Shown in pieces: positions 8,401 through 17,044 of a stretch of 25,065 bases of DNA. The stretch lies in contig JAFGSQ010000012.1 in NCBI GenBank assembly GCA_016934535.1, positions 1 to 25,065 on the forward strand, given 5' to 3'. The translations under genes and the position numbers were made by a program. Each line of letters begins with the position of its first letter. Within the stretch, counting starts at the first letter, position 1. This stretch comes from a candidate division WOR-3 bacterium (lineage in GTDB: Bacteria > SDB-A). The notes beneath the pieces were generated by a model that ran no database searches, had not been told where the DNA came from, and saw nothing but the letters and a program-made list of their open reading frames with translations.

Positions 8401-9194
8401 CTGAACACAAGCCTTGCGACAAGATAGTCAGCTATCAGAATCAGGACGGACGCCGAGACAACAGCTTTTGTCGTCGCTTGTCCGACGCCTTTTGCACCGC
8501 CGTCGGCGTGAAAACCTGTAAACGTGCCGGCAAGGGAAATTATCATGCCGAAAATCACGGCTTTGATCAAACCTCCGAACAATTCGATCGGCATAAAGCT
8601 GAACTTCATGCCTTTCATGAAAGTTTCGTGCAATATTCCCATGGAAAGCGTGGCCAGCAAATACCCGGCGAAGATCGATGCAGCCTCGGAAATCACTGTT
8701 AAAACGGGGGTCATCATAACTACTGCAAAAAATCTTGGCAGAACCAGGAATCTGAAAGGGTTTATTGCCATGGCTGAAAGAGCGTCAATCTGTTCCGTGA
8801 CTTTCATGGTACCGAGTTCAGCCGCCATTGCCGCTCCGACTCTTCCTGAAAGCATCAGCCCCGTCAGGAGAGGACCGAGCTCTTCGAGTGTCGCTTTTAC
8901 TAGAGCCGTCGAAATATATATGTCGGGGATTATTCCCCTTCCTTGAAATTGAGCCTGAAATGTCGTCACGAGGCCTATCGCGGCCGAAGACACTATTATA
9001 ATCGGAAGCGACTGATTGCCGGTAAGATACATCTGTTCTACCGTCAGTTTTAGAAGTATTCGGGGTTTCTCGAAAGATTTAATCATTTCTACTATGAAAA
9101 GAAATATTGAATTGATCAGGATTAGTATACCTCTGACCCTGTTTCTTATGAGATAGTAAAATCTGTCGATTATCTTTTTTATTATTTTATTCAT
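8397..9194 (-). CDS. mlaE: MlaE-like permease (phospholipid ABC transporter)
   Basis: 265 residues. The MlaE family core is plain: ELGPLLTGLMLSGRVGAAMA, then AELGTMKVTEQIDALSAM, INPFRFLVLPR, and a C-terminal GxxxGFHADGGAKGVG-type segment followed by a last membrane helix. Five to six membrane segments are seen. A basic, hydrophobic N-terminal stretch (about residues 1-40) fits the interfacial helix of this family. It forms the membrane part of the MlaFED lipid transporter with the next two genes. The ATG lies 8 bp inside the end of dnaB. The order mlaE-mlaF-mlaD (permease, ATPase, MCE) is common outside Proteobacteria, where it is often F-E-D. Confidence 0.95.
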   Translation of the reverse strand: MNKIIKKIIDRFYYLIRNRVRGILILINSIFLFIVEMIKSFEKPRILLKLTVEQMYLTGNQSLPIIIVSSAAIGLVTTFQAQFQGRGIIPDIYISTALVKATLEELGPLLTGLMLSGRVGAAMAAELGTMKVTEQIDALSAMAINPFRFLVLPRFFAVVMMTPVLTVISEAASIFAGYLLATLSMGILHETFMKGMKFSFMPIELFGGLIKAVIFGMIISLAGTFTGFHADGGAKGVGQATTKAVVSASVLILIADYLVARLVFR

Positions 9195-10554
9195 CTTCCG
9201 AGGAGTCGACCGGATCGAACCTGAGGTACTCCGGAGTCCAGTGGAGTTTTATGATGTCGGTAGGTCCGTTCCTGTTTTTTGCTATTATGAGTTCGGCCTT
9301 GTTTTTTACTTCTTCTTCCTTTGTGTAGTAATAATCTCTGTGCAGAAACATGACGACGTCTGAGTCCTGTTCTATGGCTCCCGATTCGCGCAGGTCGGAT
9401 AGCTGGGGTTTACGCTCCGTTCTCATTTCAGACGCTCTGCTGAGCTGTGATAAAGCAAGTACCGGGACGTCAAGTTCTTTTGCCATTGCTTTCAGCGCCA
9501 TGGAAATGTTGGCGACTTCCTGCTGTCTGTTCTCTACTCTCATTTCCGTGTATCTTATAAGCTGAAGATAATCAATAATTATGAGTCCGAGCTTTTTTCC
9601 ACGTTTGCTGAGGTCTTCGGCTTTCCTTCTCGCTTTTGCTTTAAGTTCGAGAATTGACATGGCCGATGAGTCGTCGATGTATATGTCGGTGGACGCAATT
9701 TTTGAGGCGGCGTTCGTTAGCTGGTCGAAATCCGCGTGAGATATGAAACCGGTGTTGATCCTCTGGCTGTCGACACGGGCAAGGCTCGCTATCATTCTGC
9801 TGACAATTCTCAGACTGTTCATTTCCAGGCTGAAAATGAGTATGGGGACTTTATTTTTTGTCGAAGTTTCGGTCGCCATGTTCAAAGCGAAAGCCGTCTT
9901 TCCCATTCCCGGTCTGGCCGCCAGTACTATGAATTCCTGTCTCTGCAAACCTCTCGTGATCTGGTCGAGTCTGGGATAGTGAGTTTCGACGCCGGATATT
10001 TTTCCCTTGTTCTGATAAAGATTGTCAACTTCCTTTATGGCTTCGTGAACGACGTCGGATATCTCGTCGAAATCGGAAGATTTTTTTTCCTGTCTTATCC
10101 TGAATATCAGGCTTTCCGCGTTGTCAAGCTGTTCTTCGGAATCCATGTCCGAAGTCGTCGCGATTGATACGATTCCCTGACAGACATCTATGAGTCTTCT
10201 CAGGATGGAAGTGTCCTTGACCCTTTTAATGTATTCCGAAGTGTTCGAAGCCGCAGTGCCGAGAAGGCTGCCTTCGAGTTCAGCCAGATATGCAATGCCG
10301 CCTATTTCTTCGAGTCTTTTCATGCGGCGGACTTCGTCGCCGACAGTGACGAGATCGACGACCGGATTGGGAGTGTCGTTGAATATTTTCATTATTGCCT
10401 GATAAATTATTTTATGCGCGGGAACGTAAAAATCTTCAACGGAAAGCCTTTCCGCGGCGAGTGAACAGGAATCCGAGTTCAGCATGCAGGAAGCCAGAAC
10501 AGCGGCCTCAGCTTCCGGAGAGGAGGGAAGGATGCTTCTTTTGGCAGTCGCCAT
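9187..10554 (-). CDS. dnaB: Replicative DNA helicase DnaB
   Basis: 455 residues from the ATG chosen here, usual for DnaB. The N-terminal helical domain opens with LPSSPEAEAAVLASCML, close to the family's LPxSxEAExAVLGxxL. The RecA-like C-terminal domain has Walker A ARPGMGKTA (about 212-220), Walker B LIIIDYLQLI, LSQLSR, LRESGAIEQDSD and RDYYY. DnaB is the hexameric 5'-3' helicase that unwinds DNA ahead of the replisome. Two starts are possible: GTG at 10560 or ATG at 10554. I prefer the ATG, which overlaps the UDG stop as TGATG and has AGGA 8 bases upstream. No intein interrupts the P-loop. The stop lies inside the mlaE start region (8 bp overlap). Confidence 0.96.
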   Translation of the reverse strand: MATAKRSILPSSPEAEAAVLASCMLNSDSCSLAAERLSVEDFYVPAHKIIYQAIMKIFNDTPNPVVDLVTVGDEVRRMKRLEEIGGIAYLAELEGSLLGTAASNTSEYIKRVKDTSILRRLIDVCQGIVSIATTSDMDSEEQLDNAESLIFRIRQEKKSSDFDEISDVVHEAIKEVDNLYQNKGKISGVETHYPRLDQITRGLQRQEFIVLAARPGMGKTAFALNMATETSTKNKVPILIFSLEMNSLRIVSRMIASLARVDSQRINTGFISHADFDQLTNAASKIASTDIYIDDSSAMSILELKAKARRKAEDLSKRGKKLGLIIIDYLQLIRYTEMRVENRQQEVANISMALKAMAKELDVPVLALSQLSRASEMRTERKPQLSDLRESGAIEQDSDVVMFLHRDYYYTKEEEVKNKAELIIAKNRNGPTDIIKLHWTPEYLRFDPVDSSEDE

Positions 10555-11249
10555 CACCACGTTCCTATTTCGTCAGGATCTTCACCCTGGGCTATCCTCA
10601 AGAGTATCTTGACGTCTTCCCACGCAGGTCTTTTTAAGTTGGGATTTCTCAACAGAGCGCTCGGATGGTAGGTGACGACTACGGGAAAAGATTCGAATCT
10701 GTGAATGCGGCCCCGGTAATCGGAGAGTTTTTGCCCTTTGTTCAAAAGGGCTGAAGCGGCGTGCCTTCCGAGGGCGCAAACAACTCTCGGGTTAATCGCG
10801 AGAATTTGGCTGATTAATGTTTCCAGACATTTTTCAACCTCGTCAGGAATGGGATCCCTGTTTTCAGGGGGCCTGCATTTAAGAACATTGCAGATGTAAA
10901 CGTCTTTTCTACAGGTCTGCATACCTTTTTCTATGATGTCAGTCAGGAGTTTGCCGGCTCTTCCGACAAAAGGCCTGCCGCTCAGGTCTTCTTCACGTCC
11001 CGGCGCTTCTCCCACGAATACTACTTTTGCATCAGGATTCCCTTCTCCGAAAACCATGTTGGTTCTGGTCTCGCCGAGAGTGCATTTTTTGCACGATTTT
11101 ATTTTTTCGAAAATATTATTCAGTATCGCGGCTTTTTCTGATTGCCCGCCGGAGTATGCTTTGGTTTTGAAGTTTTCAATATATTCAACGCCTTCTTCTT
11201 CCAATTCTTCCAACAAAGCTATTAACTGGTCTCTATTTACGGATTGCAT
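10554..11249 (-). CDS. udg: Type-4 (Fe-S) uracil-DNA glycosylase
   Basis: 231 residues. The four Fe-S cysteines of family-4 UDG are present: Cys53 and Cys56 ([10 protein letters not shown]), Cys125 ([14 protein letters not shown]) and Cys141. Active-site motifs are GEAPGREED at 80-88, the [12 protein letters not shown] loop and YHPSALL with His195. The enzyme removes uracil, from cytosine deamination or dUTP misincorporation, to start base-excision repair. An N-terminal acidic helix (about 1-45) precedes the catalytic domain; such extensions vary in the family. The ATG lies 17 bp inside coaBC, and the stop overlaps the dnaB ATG by one base, tying this repair enzyme to the replicative helicase. 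A second, divergent UDG-fold gene lies at 23551-24153. Confidence 0.95.
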   Translation of the reverse strand: MQSVNRDQLIALLEELEEEGVEYIENFKTKAYSGGQSEKAAILNNIFEKIKSCKKCTLGETRTNMVFGEGNPDAKVVFVGEAPGREEDLSGRPFVGRAGKLLTDIIEKGMQTCRKDVYICNVLKCRPPENRDPIPDEVEKCLETLISQILAINPRVVCALGRHAASALLNKGQKLSDYRGRIHRFESFPVVVTYHPSALLRNPNLKRPAWEDVKILLRIAQGEDPDEIGTW

Positions 11250-12408
11250 CTGCTATACATTTTACGACAATTACGGCCAGATCGTTTTTTGAAATTTTCT
11301 CAAATGAGGAAATCGCGGATCCGTCACTTCCTATTATCACTATGTCTGAAGAATCTGCTCCTATAGAGGAAGGAGAATTGGCTATTACAAGGTCGAGTTT
11401 TTTCGTTCCGATTTTTTTTCTCGCGTTTTCCTCAAGATCCGAAGTTTCAAGAGCGAAACCCACGGTAAAGATTTTTCCTCTCATGCCTGAAGTGGCCACA
11501 AGAATATCGTCTGTTGGTGTGAATTCGATTGCAATGCTTTTATTTTCTCTTTTTATTTTGTTTTTGGAAAAAGACGCGGGGCGGAAATCGCTTATAGCCG
11601 CTGACATAATAAAAATGTCGCATTCCGGAAGCAGCCGGAGGACGGCGTCTTTGAAATCTGCTGATGTTTTCGCCTCGTGATACGAAACTCCGTGAGGAAG
11701 CGGGACCTGTGGAGGGCACACGAAGTCAATTTTTCCGGCTCTTTGCCTGAAGGCTTCCTGAGCTAAGGCACGACCGGTTTTACCGCTGGAAAGGTTTGTT
11801 ACAACTCTCACGGGATCTATTGGTTCAGAAGCCGCTCCGGCCGTGATGAGAATTCTTTTGCCTTCGAGCAGTCCTTCCGAGAGAAGTTTTTCGCATTCAG
11901 CTATTATAACCGATTCTCCGGCAAGCCTTCCTGTTCCGATGTCATTGCAGGCGAGAGAACCTGATTCAGGTCCTATAAAGTAAAATCCTTTTTCACGAAG
12001 AAAATTGACGTTGCTCTGGACGATATTGTTCGTCCACATATTGACGTTCATGGCTGGCGCGACGGCAATTTTATTTTTGTAAGCGAGAGCTACAGAAGAG
12101 AGAAGGTCGTCACCGGAACCTTTGGCGAGTTTGGCTATAAAATCAGCGCTCGCCGGAGCTACAAGAAAAATGTCCGCCCATTTTGCCAGGTCAATGTGCG
12201 GGATGGGGAAGCCGCCGTAACATTTAAAGGTGTCGGTGTAGACTTCCGTGCCCGTAACGGCTGAAAAAACAGATTCGCCCATCAGTTTTAATGCGGATTC
12301 AGTCATGACGACTCTGACGGAGTGTTTATTTTCCCTAAGTCTTCTTATCAGAGAAGGCATTTTATAGATTGAAATACTTCCTGTCAGTCCGATCAGGATG
12401 TTGCTCAT
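11233..12408 (-). CDS. coaBC: CoaBC: phosphopantothenoylcysteine decarboxylase / phosphopantothenate-cysteine ligase
   Basis: 391 residues, a bifunctional coenzyme A synthesis enzyme. The N-terminal CoaC flavoprotein half has GSISIYK, His71 ([11 protein letters not shown]), PAMNVNMW with Asn121, and Cys154 ([12 protein letters not shown]), equivalent to the known catalytic His, Asn and Cys. The CoaB half starts near residue 184: [26 protein letters not shown], and AAISDFRP followed by NKIKR. It converts 4'-phosphopantothenate and cysteine to 4'-phosphopantetheine using CTP and FMN. The ATG overlaps the rpoZ stop as ATGA; the order gmk-rpoZ-coaBC is widely conserved. priA, which often follows, is not here; a type-4 UDG takes its place. 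Confidence 0.96.
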   Translation of the reverse strand: MSNILIGLTGSISIYKMPSLIRRLRENKHSVRVVMTESALKLMGESVFSAVTGTEVYTDTFKCYGGFPIPHIDLAKWADIFLVAPASADFIAKLAKGSGDDLLSSVALAYKNKIAVAPAMNVNMWTNNIVQSNVNFLREKGFYFIGPESGSLACNDIGTGRLAGESVIIAECEKLLSEGLLEGKRILITAGAASEPIDPVRVVTNLSSGKTGRALAQEAFRQRAGKIDFVCPPQVPLPHGVSYHEAKTSADFKDAVLRLLPECDIFIMSAAISDFRPASFSKNKIKRENKSIAIEFTPTDDILVATSGMRGKIFTVGFALETSDLEENARKKIGTKKLDLVIANSPSSIGADSSDIVIIGSDGSAISSFEKISKNDLAVIVVKCIADAIRK

Positions 12409-12659
12409 AATTTTTTCTTTTCCGATTTGTCCGGTTTTTCCAGTATTTCTTCTTCGTCGGCGTAATGATAATTCAGTTCTTTGTTCTGAAGTTTATTAAA
12501 AGCGGTCACCAGAGGTTTTTCTTCGAGCTGAAGAGCTCTGTTTTTGGCCAAAGCGTTAAGTTTTTTTGCTTCTCTTGCAGCGGCAATAGTGATCTCGAAG
12601 AGGTTTGTGCTGTCGTCGAGAAGACCGTCTTTGGCTATTCTGTAATTTTTATTGTCCAA
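12405..12659 (-). CDS. rpoZ: RNA polymerase omega subunit
   Basis: 84 residues, typical for omega. The core reads NLFEITIAAAREAKKLN, then NRALQLEEKPLVTAFNKL, the usual helix pair that clamps the beta' C-terminus. The tail is short, acidic then basic (YADEEEILEKPDKSEKKK). The position between gmk and coaBC supports it. The start is TTG at 12659, chosen because a near-perfect AAGGAGGT lies just upstream, within the last codons of gmk, and because the N-terminus then has the expected length. The gene overlaps gmk by 25 bp and coaBC by 4 bp. Confidence 0.93.
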   Translation of the reverse strand: MDNKNYRIAKDGLLDDSTNLFEITIAAAREAKKLNALAKNRALQLEEKPLVTAFNKLQNKELNYHYADEEEILEKPDKSEKKKL

Positions 12660-13252
12660 TTTGCCACCTCCTTAATTGAGTTTTTATCAACGAGGCATTT
12701 TTCGGCGGTGAATATGCATTTTATCTGCATCAGAGCCTCTTTTACTTCGTCGTTTTTCACAACATATTTGTATGCGCCTATCTTTTTCAATTCTGATTCC
12801 GCATTCTCGATTCTTTTTTCGTATTCATTGTCGGTTTCAGTGCCTCTCTTTTTGAGTCTGCTGGCGAGAGTCTCAGGAGAAGGAGGCAAGATGAATATTG
12901 TCGTCGCGTGAGGATATATTTTCAAAAGGCTTGCGACGCCTTGTACGTCTAAATCGAGAAGACAAATATTATCATTTTTTCGGGATTTTTCAATCTGTTC
13001 CAGCGGCGTTCCGTAAAAAAATCCGTGAACCTTAGCCCACTCTAGAAATTCATTGCGGTCAATTTTCTTTTTGAAAGCTTCTTCGGACACGAAAAAGTAA
13101 TCTACGCCTTCTATTTCACCCGTCCTCCTGGGTCTTGACGTGAAAGAGACTATGTAGTCAACTCCGGGCGTTGAATTTTTCAACTCTCTGCAAATCGTCG
13201 TTTTTCCGGCTCCTGAAGGGCCTGAAAGGGCAATAATCATTTTCTTTTTCAT
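12635..13252 (-). CDS. gmk: Guanylate kinase
   Basis: 205 residues, standard length. P-loop SGPSGAGKTT at about 10-19, then the GMP-binding segment SFTSRPRRTGEIEGVDYFFVS, EFLEWAKVHGFFYGT, the LLDLDVQG strand and lid region RLKKRGTETDNEYEKRI. It phosphorylates GMP to GDP with ATP. The ATG overlaps the yicC stop as ATGA. The yicC-gmk-rpoZ order is widely conserved among bacteria. Identification is secure. Confidence 0.97.
   Translation of the reverse strand: MKKKMIIALSGPSGAGKTTICRELKNSTPGVDYIVSFTSRPRRTGEIEGVDYFFVSEEAFKKKIDRNEFLEWAKVHGFFYGTPLEQIEKSRKNDNICLLDLDVQGVASLLKIYPHATTIFILPPSPETLASRLKKRGTETDNEYEKRIENAESELKKIGAYKYVVKNDEVKEALMQIKCIFTAEKCLVDKNSIKEVANWTIKITE
12666..12673 (-). promoter_or_regulatory. 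Strong Shine-Dalgarno fixing the TTG start of rpoZ
   Basis: AAGGAGGT on the minus strand, inside the 3' end of gmk, followed by 6 bases (GGCAAA) and the TTG start codon. It is among the best matches to the 16S anti-Shine-Dalgarno in the window, and it gives omega its own initiation site despite the overlap with gmk. Confidence 0.75.
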
Positions 13253-14175
13253 TCTATATTTTGAACCTGTTCTCTTATGTTTTCAAGGTTTTCTTTGATT
13301 TGGACTACTTCTAAAGATATTTCTGCTTTCTGAGCCTTGGAAGCAATTGTGTTGGCTTCTCTTTGCATCTCCTGTATAAGAAAGTCCAGCTGTTTGCCTA
13401 CGGGAGAGTCTTTTTTCAGAATCTCTTTGAATTTTTGCAAATGAATGTTTAAGCGGTCCAATTCTTCATTAATAGTTATTTTATCGGCTAAAAATGCAGT
13501 TTCGGTCAAAATTCTTGCTTCTACGAAGTTCCGGAACCAGATCCTGTCTTTGTCCGATATATCCTGCCTGGCTGACAGCAAGGAATCTATGGAGTCCGAC
13601 AGAAGAGCGAGCAGTTTCCCCTTTTTTTCAATGACCACTGAAGGGGCGATATTGCCGATGCAATCTTTTGATCGCTCTATTTTGGACAAATATACGGATA
13701 TTGTTTCAGCAAGTTTTTTACCCTCTTCGATCCTTTTTTCAGATAGATCGGAGAGAGTTTTTTCAATTGTGTTTTTAATTGTTTTCCATAACTCTTCATC
13801 GGGATTCTGGCCTTCTTTTTGGATATTTAGGTTGAATTGAAGAACATGTTCCAAAAGGACAGAATCTTTAAGTCCGAGGGTTTCTTTGAGTTTCAAAATT
13901 TCATCTAACGTTGATCTGGCCATCTTTTCGTCGAAAGAAAATCCTCCGTTTATCTGCGAGGGGTTTTTTATCGAGACTGTAATTGTAATTTTTCCTCTTT
14001 TCATTTTTTCGGCGACAATTCCGGCAATTTCAGTTTCCATGTTCGATACTTCTCTCGGAGCATTCAGGGATACGTCGAGGTATCTGTGATTCAGGGATTT
14101 TATGGCGACGCTGAGAGACGAGCCGTCTTTAAGAATTTCCTCGGAATTTGCAAAACCTGTCATACTGCTTGGCAA
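13249..14175 (-). CDS. yicC: YicC-family endoribonuclease
   Basis: 308 residues. Family-typical N-terminus SSMTGFANSEE, then SLNHRYLDVSLNAP, and the C-terminal LDFLIQEMQREANTIASKA followed by VVQIKENLENIREQVQNIE. YicC has been described as an endoribonuclease acting on small RNA in E. coli; this is family knowledge, not something seen here. The start is TTG at 14175, directly after the dtd stop, with GGAGGT about 5 bases upstream; it gives the usual few residues before SMTGF. The ATG at 14163 would begin exactly at MTGF and lies too far from the ribosome site. Confidence 0.92.
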   Translation of the reverse strand: MPSSMTGFANSEEILKDGSSLSVAIKSLNHRYLDVSLNAPREVSNMETEIAGIVAEKMKRGKITITVSIKNPSQINGGFSFDEKMARSTLDEILKLKETLGLKDSVLLEHVLQFNLNIQKEGQNPDEELWKTIKNTIEKTLSDLSEKRIEEGKKLAETISVYLSKIERSKDCIGNIAPSVVIEKKGKLLALLSDSIDSLLSARQDISDKDRIWFRNFVEARILTETAFLADKITINEELDRLNIHLQKFKEILKKDSPVGKQLDFLIQEMQREANTIASKAQKAEISLEVVQIKENLENIREQVQNIE

Positions 14176-14616
14176 TCAGACCTCCTCGTATAATATTGAA
14201 ACTGGTCCGTCGTTTATGTATTCGATGTCCATGTGAGCGCCGAAATCCCCTTTCTGCGCCGACGGTACTCCTTCCCGGATTTTTTCGAAGAAGAAATCAA
14301 AGAGTTTTTTGGCGTCTTCGGCTTTCATCGCTTTTCCGAAATCGGGTCTTCTGCCTCTTTTTGTGTCAGCGTACAGAGTGAACTGAGAGATCACCATGAT
14401 AGAATATTCTGTTTCTATTACGCTTTTTTCAAAAGATTTGTCTTCTTGGTCAAAAAGCCTTGCGTTTAATATTCTCGAAGCGAGCGAAAAAGCATGTTTT
14501 TCAGTGTCTTCTCTTTTTACACCAAGATAGACTATCAATCCTTTTCCGATAAAAGCTTTTTTCCCGCTTTCTGAAAAAACTCCCGCTTTTTTTACCCTCT
14601 GCACTAAAGCCAGCAT
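14176..14616 (-). CDS. dtd: D-aminoacyl-tRNA deacylase
   Basis: 146 residues, standard for DTD. Motifs: N-terminal ALVQRVKKAGV, GLIVYLGV, the catalytic SQFTLYADTKRGRRPDF, FGAHMDI and the cross-subunit NDGPVS (usually GPVT; here Ser replaces Thr, a mild change). The homodimer removes D-amino acids, and glycine from tRNA-Ala, mischarged onto tRNA. It is the first gene of the long minus-strand run; a promoter candidate with a 17-base spacer lies about 60 bases upstream. The next gene (yicC) begins right after its stop. Confidence 0.95.
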   Translation of the reverse strand: MLALVQRVKKAGVFSESGKKAFIGKGLIVYLGVKREDTEKHAFSLASRILNARLFDQEDKSFEKSVIETEYSIMVISQFTLYADTKRGRRPDFGKAMKAEDAKKLFDFFFEKIREGVPSAQKGDFGAHMDIEYINDGPVSILYEEV

Positions 14617-14673
14617 TAATTATCAGTCCTGTTTCGAAAAATTTGTGAGACGGCGTAAAACAGTATAGCGGAT

Positions 14674-14702
14674 ATGATAATAAAAAAACTCAGCTTTATC
14701 AA
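14674..14702 (-). promoter_or_regulatory. Candidate sigma70-type promoter for the dtd-to-dus operon
   Basis: Minus strand TTGATA, 17-base spacer, TATCAT: each box differs from consensus by one base and the spacing is ideal. The predicted start near 14667 leaves a leader of about 50 bases before the dtd ATG at 14616. It lies in the divergent gap to the PpiD-like gene. Confidence 0.55.
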
Positions 14703-14711
14703 TTATTTTTA

Positions 14712-14741
14712 TTGTTTATTTGGTCTGAATTGGTTTATACT
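14712..14741 (+). promoter_or_regulatory. Candidate promoter for the PpiD-like chaperone gene
   Basis: Plus strand TTGTTT (14712-14717), 18-base spacer, TATACT (14736-14741), about 75 bases before the ATG. A second option is a perfect TTGACA at 14750-14755 with TAGAAT at 14771-14776, but its spacer is only 15. Either could be used. A ribosome site AAAGGAG lies at 14799-14805. Confidence 0.45.
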
Positions 14742-14815
14742 CTTTATCTTTGACAATCAGAAAAAAACCATAGAATAAAAAACCGTCTTCGTTCACGGAA
14801 AGGAGAAGTTGAAAT

Positions 14816-16618
14816 ATGGTCTTGGAGCGTTTTAGAAAACACATGGCAATTGTATTCTGGATCGTAGCCATAGCTTTTGTCGTTATGTTCGGATGGTCCC
14901 AGCTCTGGGACACTTTGGCCGACATTATCGGAAGAGATAAAAACGCTGGTATGAATGAAGCGCTCGAAGATACGGCTTTCGTCATTAAGGGCAGTGCTCA
15001 ATCTTACGTATTTTACGAGCTCGAAGTCGCACGCGAAGCGGCGACAATCCAAAGCAGGGGGCAAAACGTGGGGGAAAGAGAAAGGGACGCCATTAGCGAA
15101 AGAGTATATCTTTCCATGGTTCTCGACGAAGTTCTTTTCAACAGGGCTCTCACGGCCGGCTTTTCAGTAAGCAAGAACTATCTCGGAACTATTTCCGATA
15201 CGATGAGCTTCTACAACAGATTTTACGCTCAGCAGAGAATGATATCCGAAGAAGATTTTTTGTCCATGCTCGAAAAGAGAGAGACCTCAAAACAGCTCAA
15301 AGCCTTCATGGGATTATCCGCTTGGGTTTCTCCCATACAGGCAATAGTCAGAATGAGAATTCAGACAGACAAATACGAGACCGAATACGCCTTTTTCAAG
15401 GTTCCTGAGACGCAAGTTTCTACTTATGTAGATGATTCGATTTTATTATCGGTATACGACAGTTTGAGGATAAAAGGATTTACGTCCCTTCCGGACAGGG
15501 CGGTGGTAAGATATATAGGACTTGCATACGGCCCACAGGAAGAAGATTGGGTGAGAACGGGCAGAAGAGCCGGTCAATTGATGGAGAAGTTTCGCGGCAT
15601 AGCAGGCGATTCTCTTATTACAGTTTTCTCGAACCTGGCTTCTCAGTATTCTGACGATTACAGCAACAATACAAACGGCGGTTATCTGGGATGGATTGGA
15701 AAAAACTCCGAGATCGACAAAGACTTTTTGGAAGGATCTTTTGCGATCGAAGCCGGAACAGTGGGCGGTCCCGTCAGGACTGTTTGGGGCTGGCACATTA
15801 TTTATGTGGGAGACAAGACTGAAGATTCGATAGAAGTTTCTCACATACTTCTTCAGGTTAAAGGTGATGCGGAGAGAGACCAAAAATCACTCGATCTTAT
15901 GACGAGGATAAAAGATGATTCCAAGTTCATGAGCCTTGACTCGATAGCCGGACTTTATTCGATGACCATTGAGGAATCTTCTCCTTTCGACAGATGGGGA
16001 AAGTACTCTCCTGATTTCGGATTCATTCAAAGCGCAGTCAATTTTGCCTTTTCTGCGGATTCCGGAAAGGTCGGAGGTCCCTACATAGGTTCCAGCAGAA
16101 TAGTGATAGTTGAAACGCTGAAAAGACTTCCTCCCGGAGAGCTCTCATTCGAAGAGCTGAGATCTTCGATTGCCGACTCACTTCAGCGAGAAGCAAATTT
16201 TGAAGAATGCTTTCAGAATGCCCGGAAATGCGCTCAGCTCATAACAGGAGGACAAACTCTCGCTTCGGCCGCATCCGCTTCGGGAGGTGTTTACAGCGGT
16301 CCTGCCGTTCACGGTTTTTACGAAGATCTGGAATACTCAAAATCCGGAGGAACGGTTCAAATGGTGGGTCTGACGGCGCAAGAACCAGGATTTTACGGCC
16401 CGATAAGAGGGACTGACGGATGTTACGTAATCCGCCTCATCGGAAAAGAAACCTTGTCGGATTCGCTCATACAGAGCGATTTACCGGCGTACTGGTTTAA
16501 TCTCAGCCTCCTGAGAGGCAGAGAATTCATAAGCCAGTGGAGTGCTTGCGTTCTGCAGAAAGCTTTCTCTTCAGGCGAAATAAGGGATTTGAGATACAGA
16601 GTCACAGAACAGGAATAA
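14816..16618 (+). CDS. PpiD/SurA-like periplasmic peptidyl-prolyl isomerase chaperone
   Basis: 600 residues, the size of PpiD. The N-terminus is a short basic segment (LERFRKH) and one membrane helix (~9-28), placing the rest in the periplasm. Next comes a helical SurA-N-like chaperone domain (~50-220). The parvulin domain (~224-333) has YSDDYSNNTNGGYLGWIG, FLEGSFAIEAGTVGGPVRTVWGWHIIYVG, the typical parvulin pattern. A second parvulin-like unit seems to follow at ~338-440 (VSHILLQVKGDAERDQ, then AVNFAFSADSGKVGGPYI), with a weaker third echo near 535-560 (GFYGPIRGTDGCYVIRL). Such proteins assist folding of proteins crossing the inner membrane. The gene is divergent from the dtd operon. AAAGGAG lies 10 bases before the ATG. 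PpiD or SurA-like are both possible; the membrane anchor favours PpiD. Confidence 0.85.
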   Translation: MVLERFRKHMAIVFWIVAIAFVVMFGWSQLWDTLADIIGRDKNAGMNEALEDTAFVIKGSAQSYVFYELEVAREAATIQSRGQNVGERERDAISERVYLSMVLDEVLFNRALTAGFSVSKNYLGTISDTMSFYNRFYAQQRMISEEDFLSMLEKRETSKQLKAFMGLSAWVSPIQAIVRMRIQTDKYETEYAFFKVPETQVSTYVDDSILLSVYDSLRIKGFTSLPDRAVVRYIGLAYGPQEEDWVRTGRRAGQLMEKFRGIAGDSLITVFSNLASQYSDDYSNNTNGGYLGWIGKNSEIDKDFLEGSFAIEAGTVGGPVRTVWGWHIIYVGDKTEDSIEVSHILLQVKGDAERDQKSLDLMTRIKDDSKFMSLDSIAGLYSMTIEESSPFDRWGKYSPDFGFIQSAVNFAFSADSGKVGGPYIGSSRIVIVETLKRLPPGELSFEELRSSIADSLQREANFEECFQNARKCAQLITGGQTLASAASASGGVYSGPAVHGFYEDLEYSKSGGTVQMVGLTAQEPGFYGPIRGTDGCYVIRLIGKETLSDSLIQSDLPAYWFNLSLLRGREFISQWSACVLQKAFSSGEIRDLRYRVTEQE

Positions 16619-16655
16619 GTAATCTTTTTATAAAAATATGAGAACCGCTGTCCTG

Positions 16656-16694
16656 AAAGACGATTGACAAAGTCACATTACAAAAATCGTCTTT
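16656..16694 (+). terminator. Candidate terminator after the PpiD-like gene
   Basis: A 9-bp perfect inverted repeat, AAAGACGAT at 16656-16664 and ATCGTCTTT at 16686-16694, followed by more T. The 21-base loop can itself form TGAC-AAA-GTCA. The 3' arm lies in the last codons of the convergent cupin gene, so the hairpin may act in both directions, though the T-run favours the plus strand. The loop is long for a classic terminator. Confidence 0.45.
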
Positions 16695-17017
16695 TTCACG
16701 GGTTTCGGGGCTTTTACAATCATGAATGAGAGGTTTTCGGCACTTTCGTTATACCAGCAGTGGGCAATATCCTTCGGGCTTTCGACGAGAGTGTTTTTGT
16801 CCACCTCAATTTTTTCAGTTCCTATTTCGCAAATTCCCTTTCCTTCTAAAACGAAAAAGGCAACATCTACGGGGGTTATATGCCTTTTTAGCGATTGACC
16901 GGGTTTCAATGTAATAACTGTTATCAATGCTTCTTTTCTGTCATAGAGATTTCTTGCATCTACGTTGTGAGCGTTATTCATGACCGGACAATCCGAAAGT
17001 TTTTTAAAAGATATCAT
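16673..17017 (-). CDS. Small single-domain cupin protein
   Basis: 114 residues. Cupin motif 1 is PGQSLKRHITPVDVAFFVLEGKG, with one clear His and an Asp or Thr in place of the second His. Motif 2 is PKDIAHCWYN, with the usual Pro, His and Asn. A two-metal-ligand cupin of this size could be a small isomerase, a binding protein or a regulator's relative; no substrate can be named. The start is well fixed by AAAGGAGGA 5 bases or so before the ATG. A strong hairpin terminator lies about 28 bases upstream of the ribosome site, leaving no space for its own promoter. It converges on the PpiD-like gene. Confidence 0.8.
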   Translation of the reverse strand: MISFKKLSDCPVMNNAHNVDARNLYDRKEALITVITLKPGQSLKRHITPVDVAFFVLEGKGICEIGTEKIEVDKNTLVESPKDIAHCWYNESAENLSFMIVKAPKPVKKTIFVM

Positions 17018-17044
17018 AATTCCTCCTTTGTGAAAAAAGCAAAA

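Noticed and set aside
10555-10560. GTG start of dnaB at 10560
   Set aside because: The ATG at 10554 forms a TGATG junction with the UDG stop and fits the ribosome site spacing; only two residues differ.
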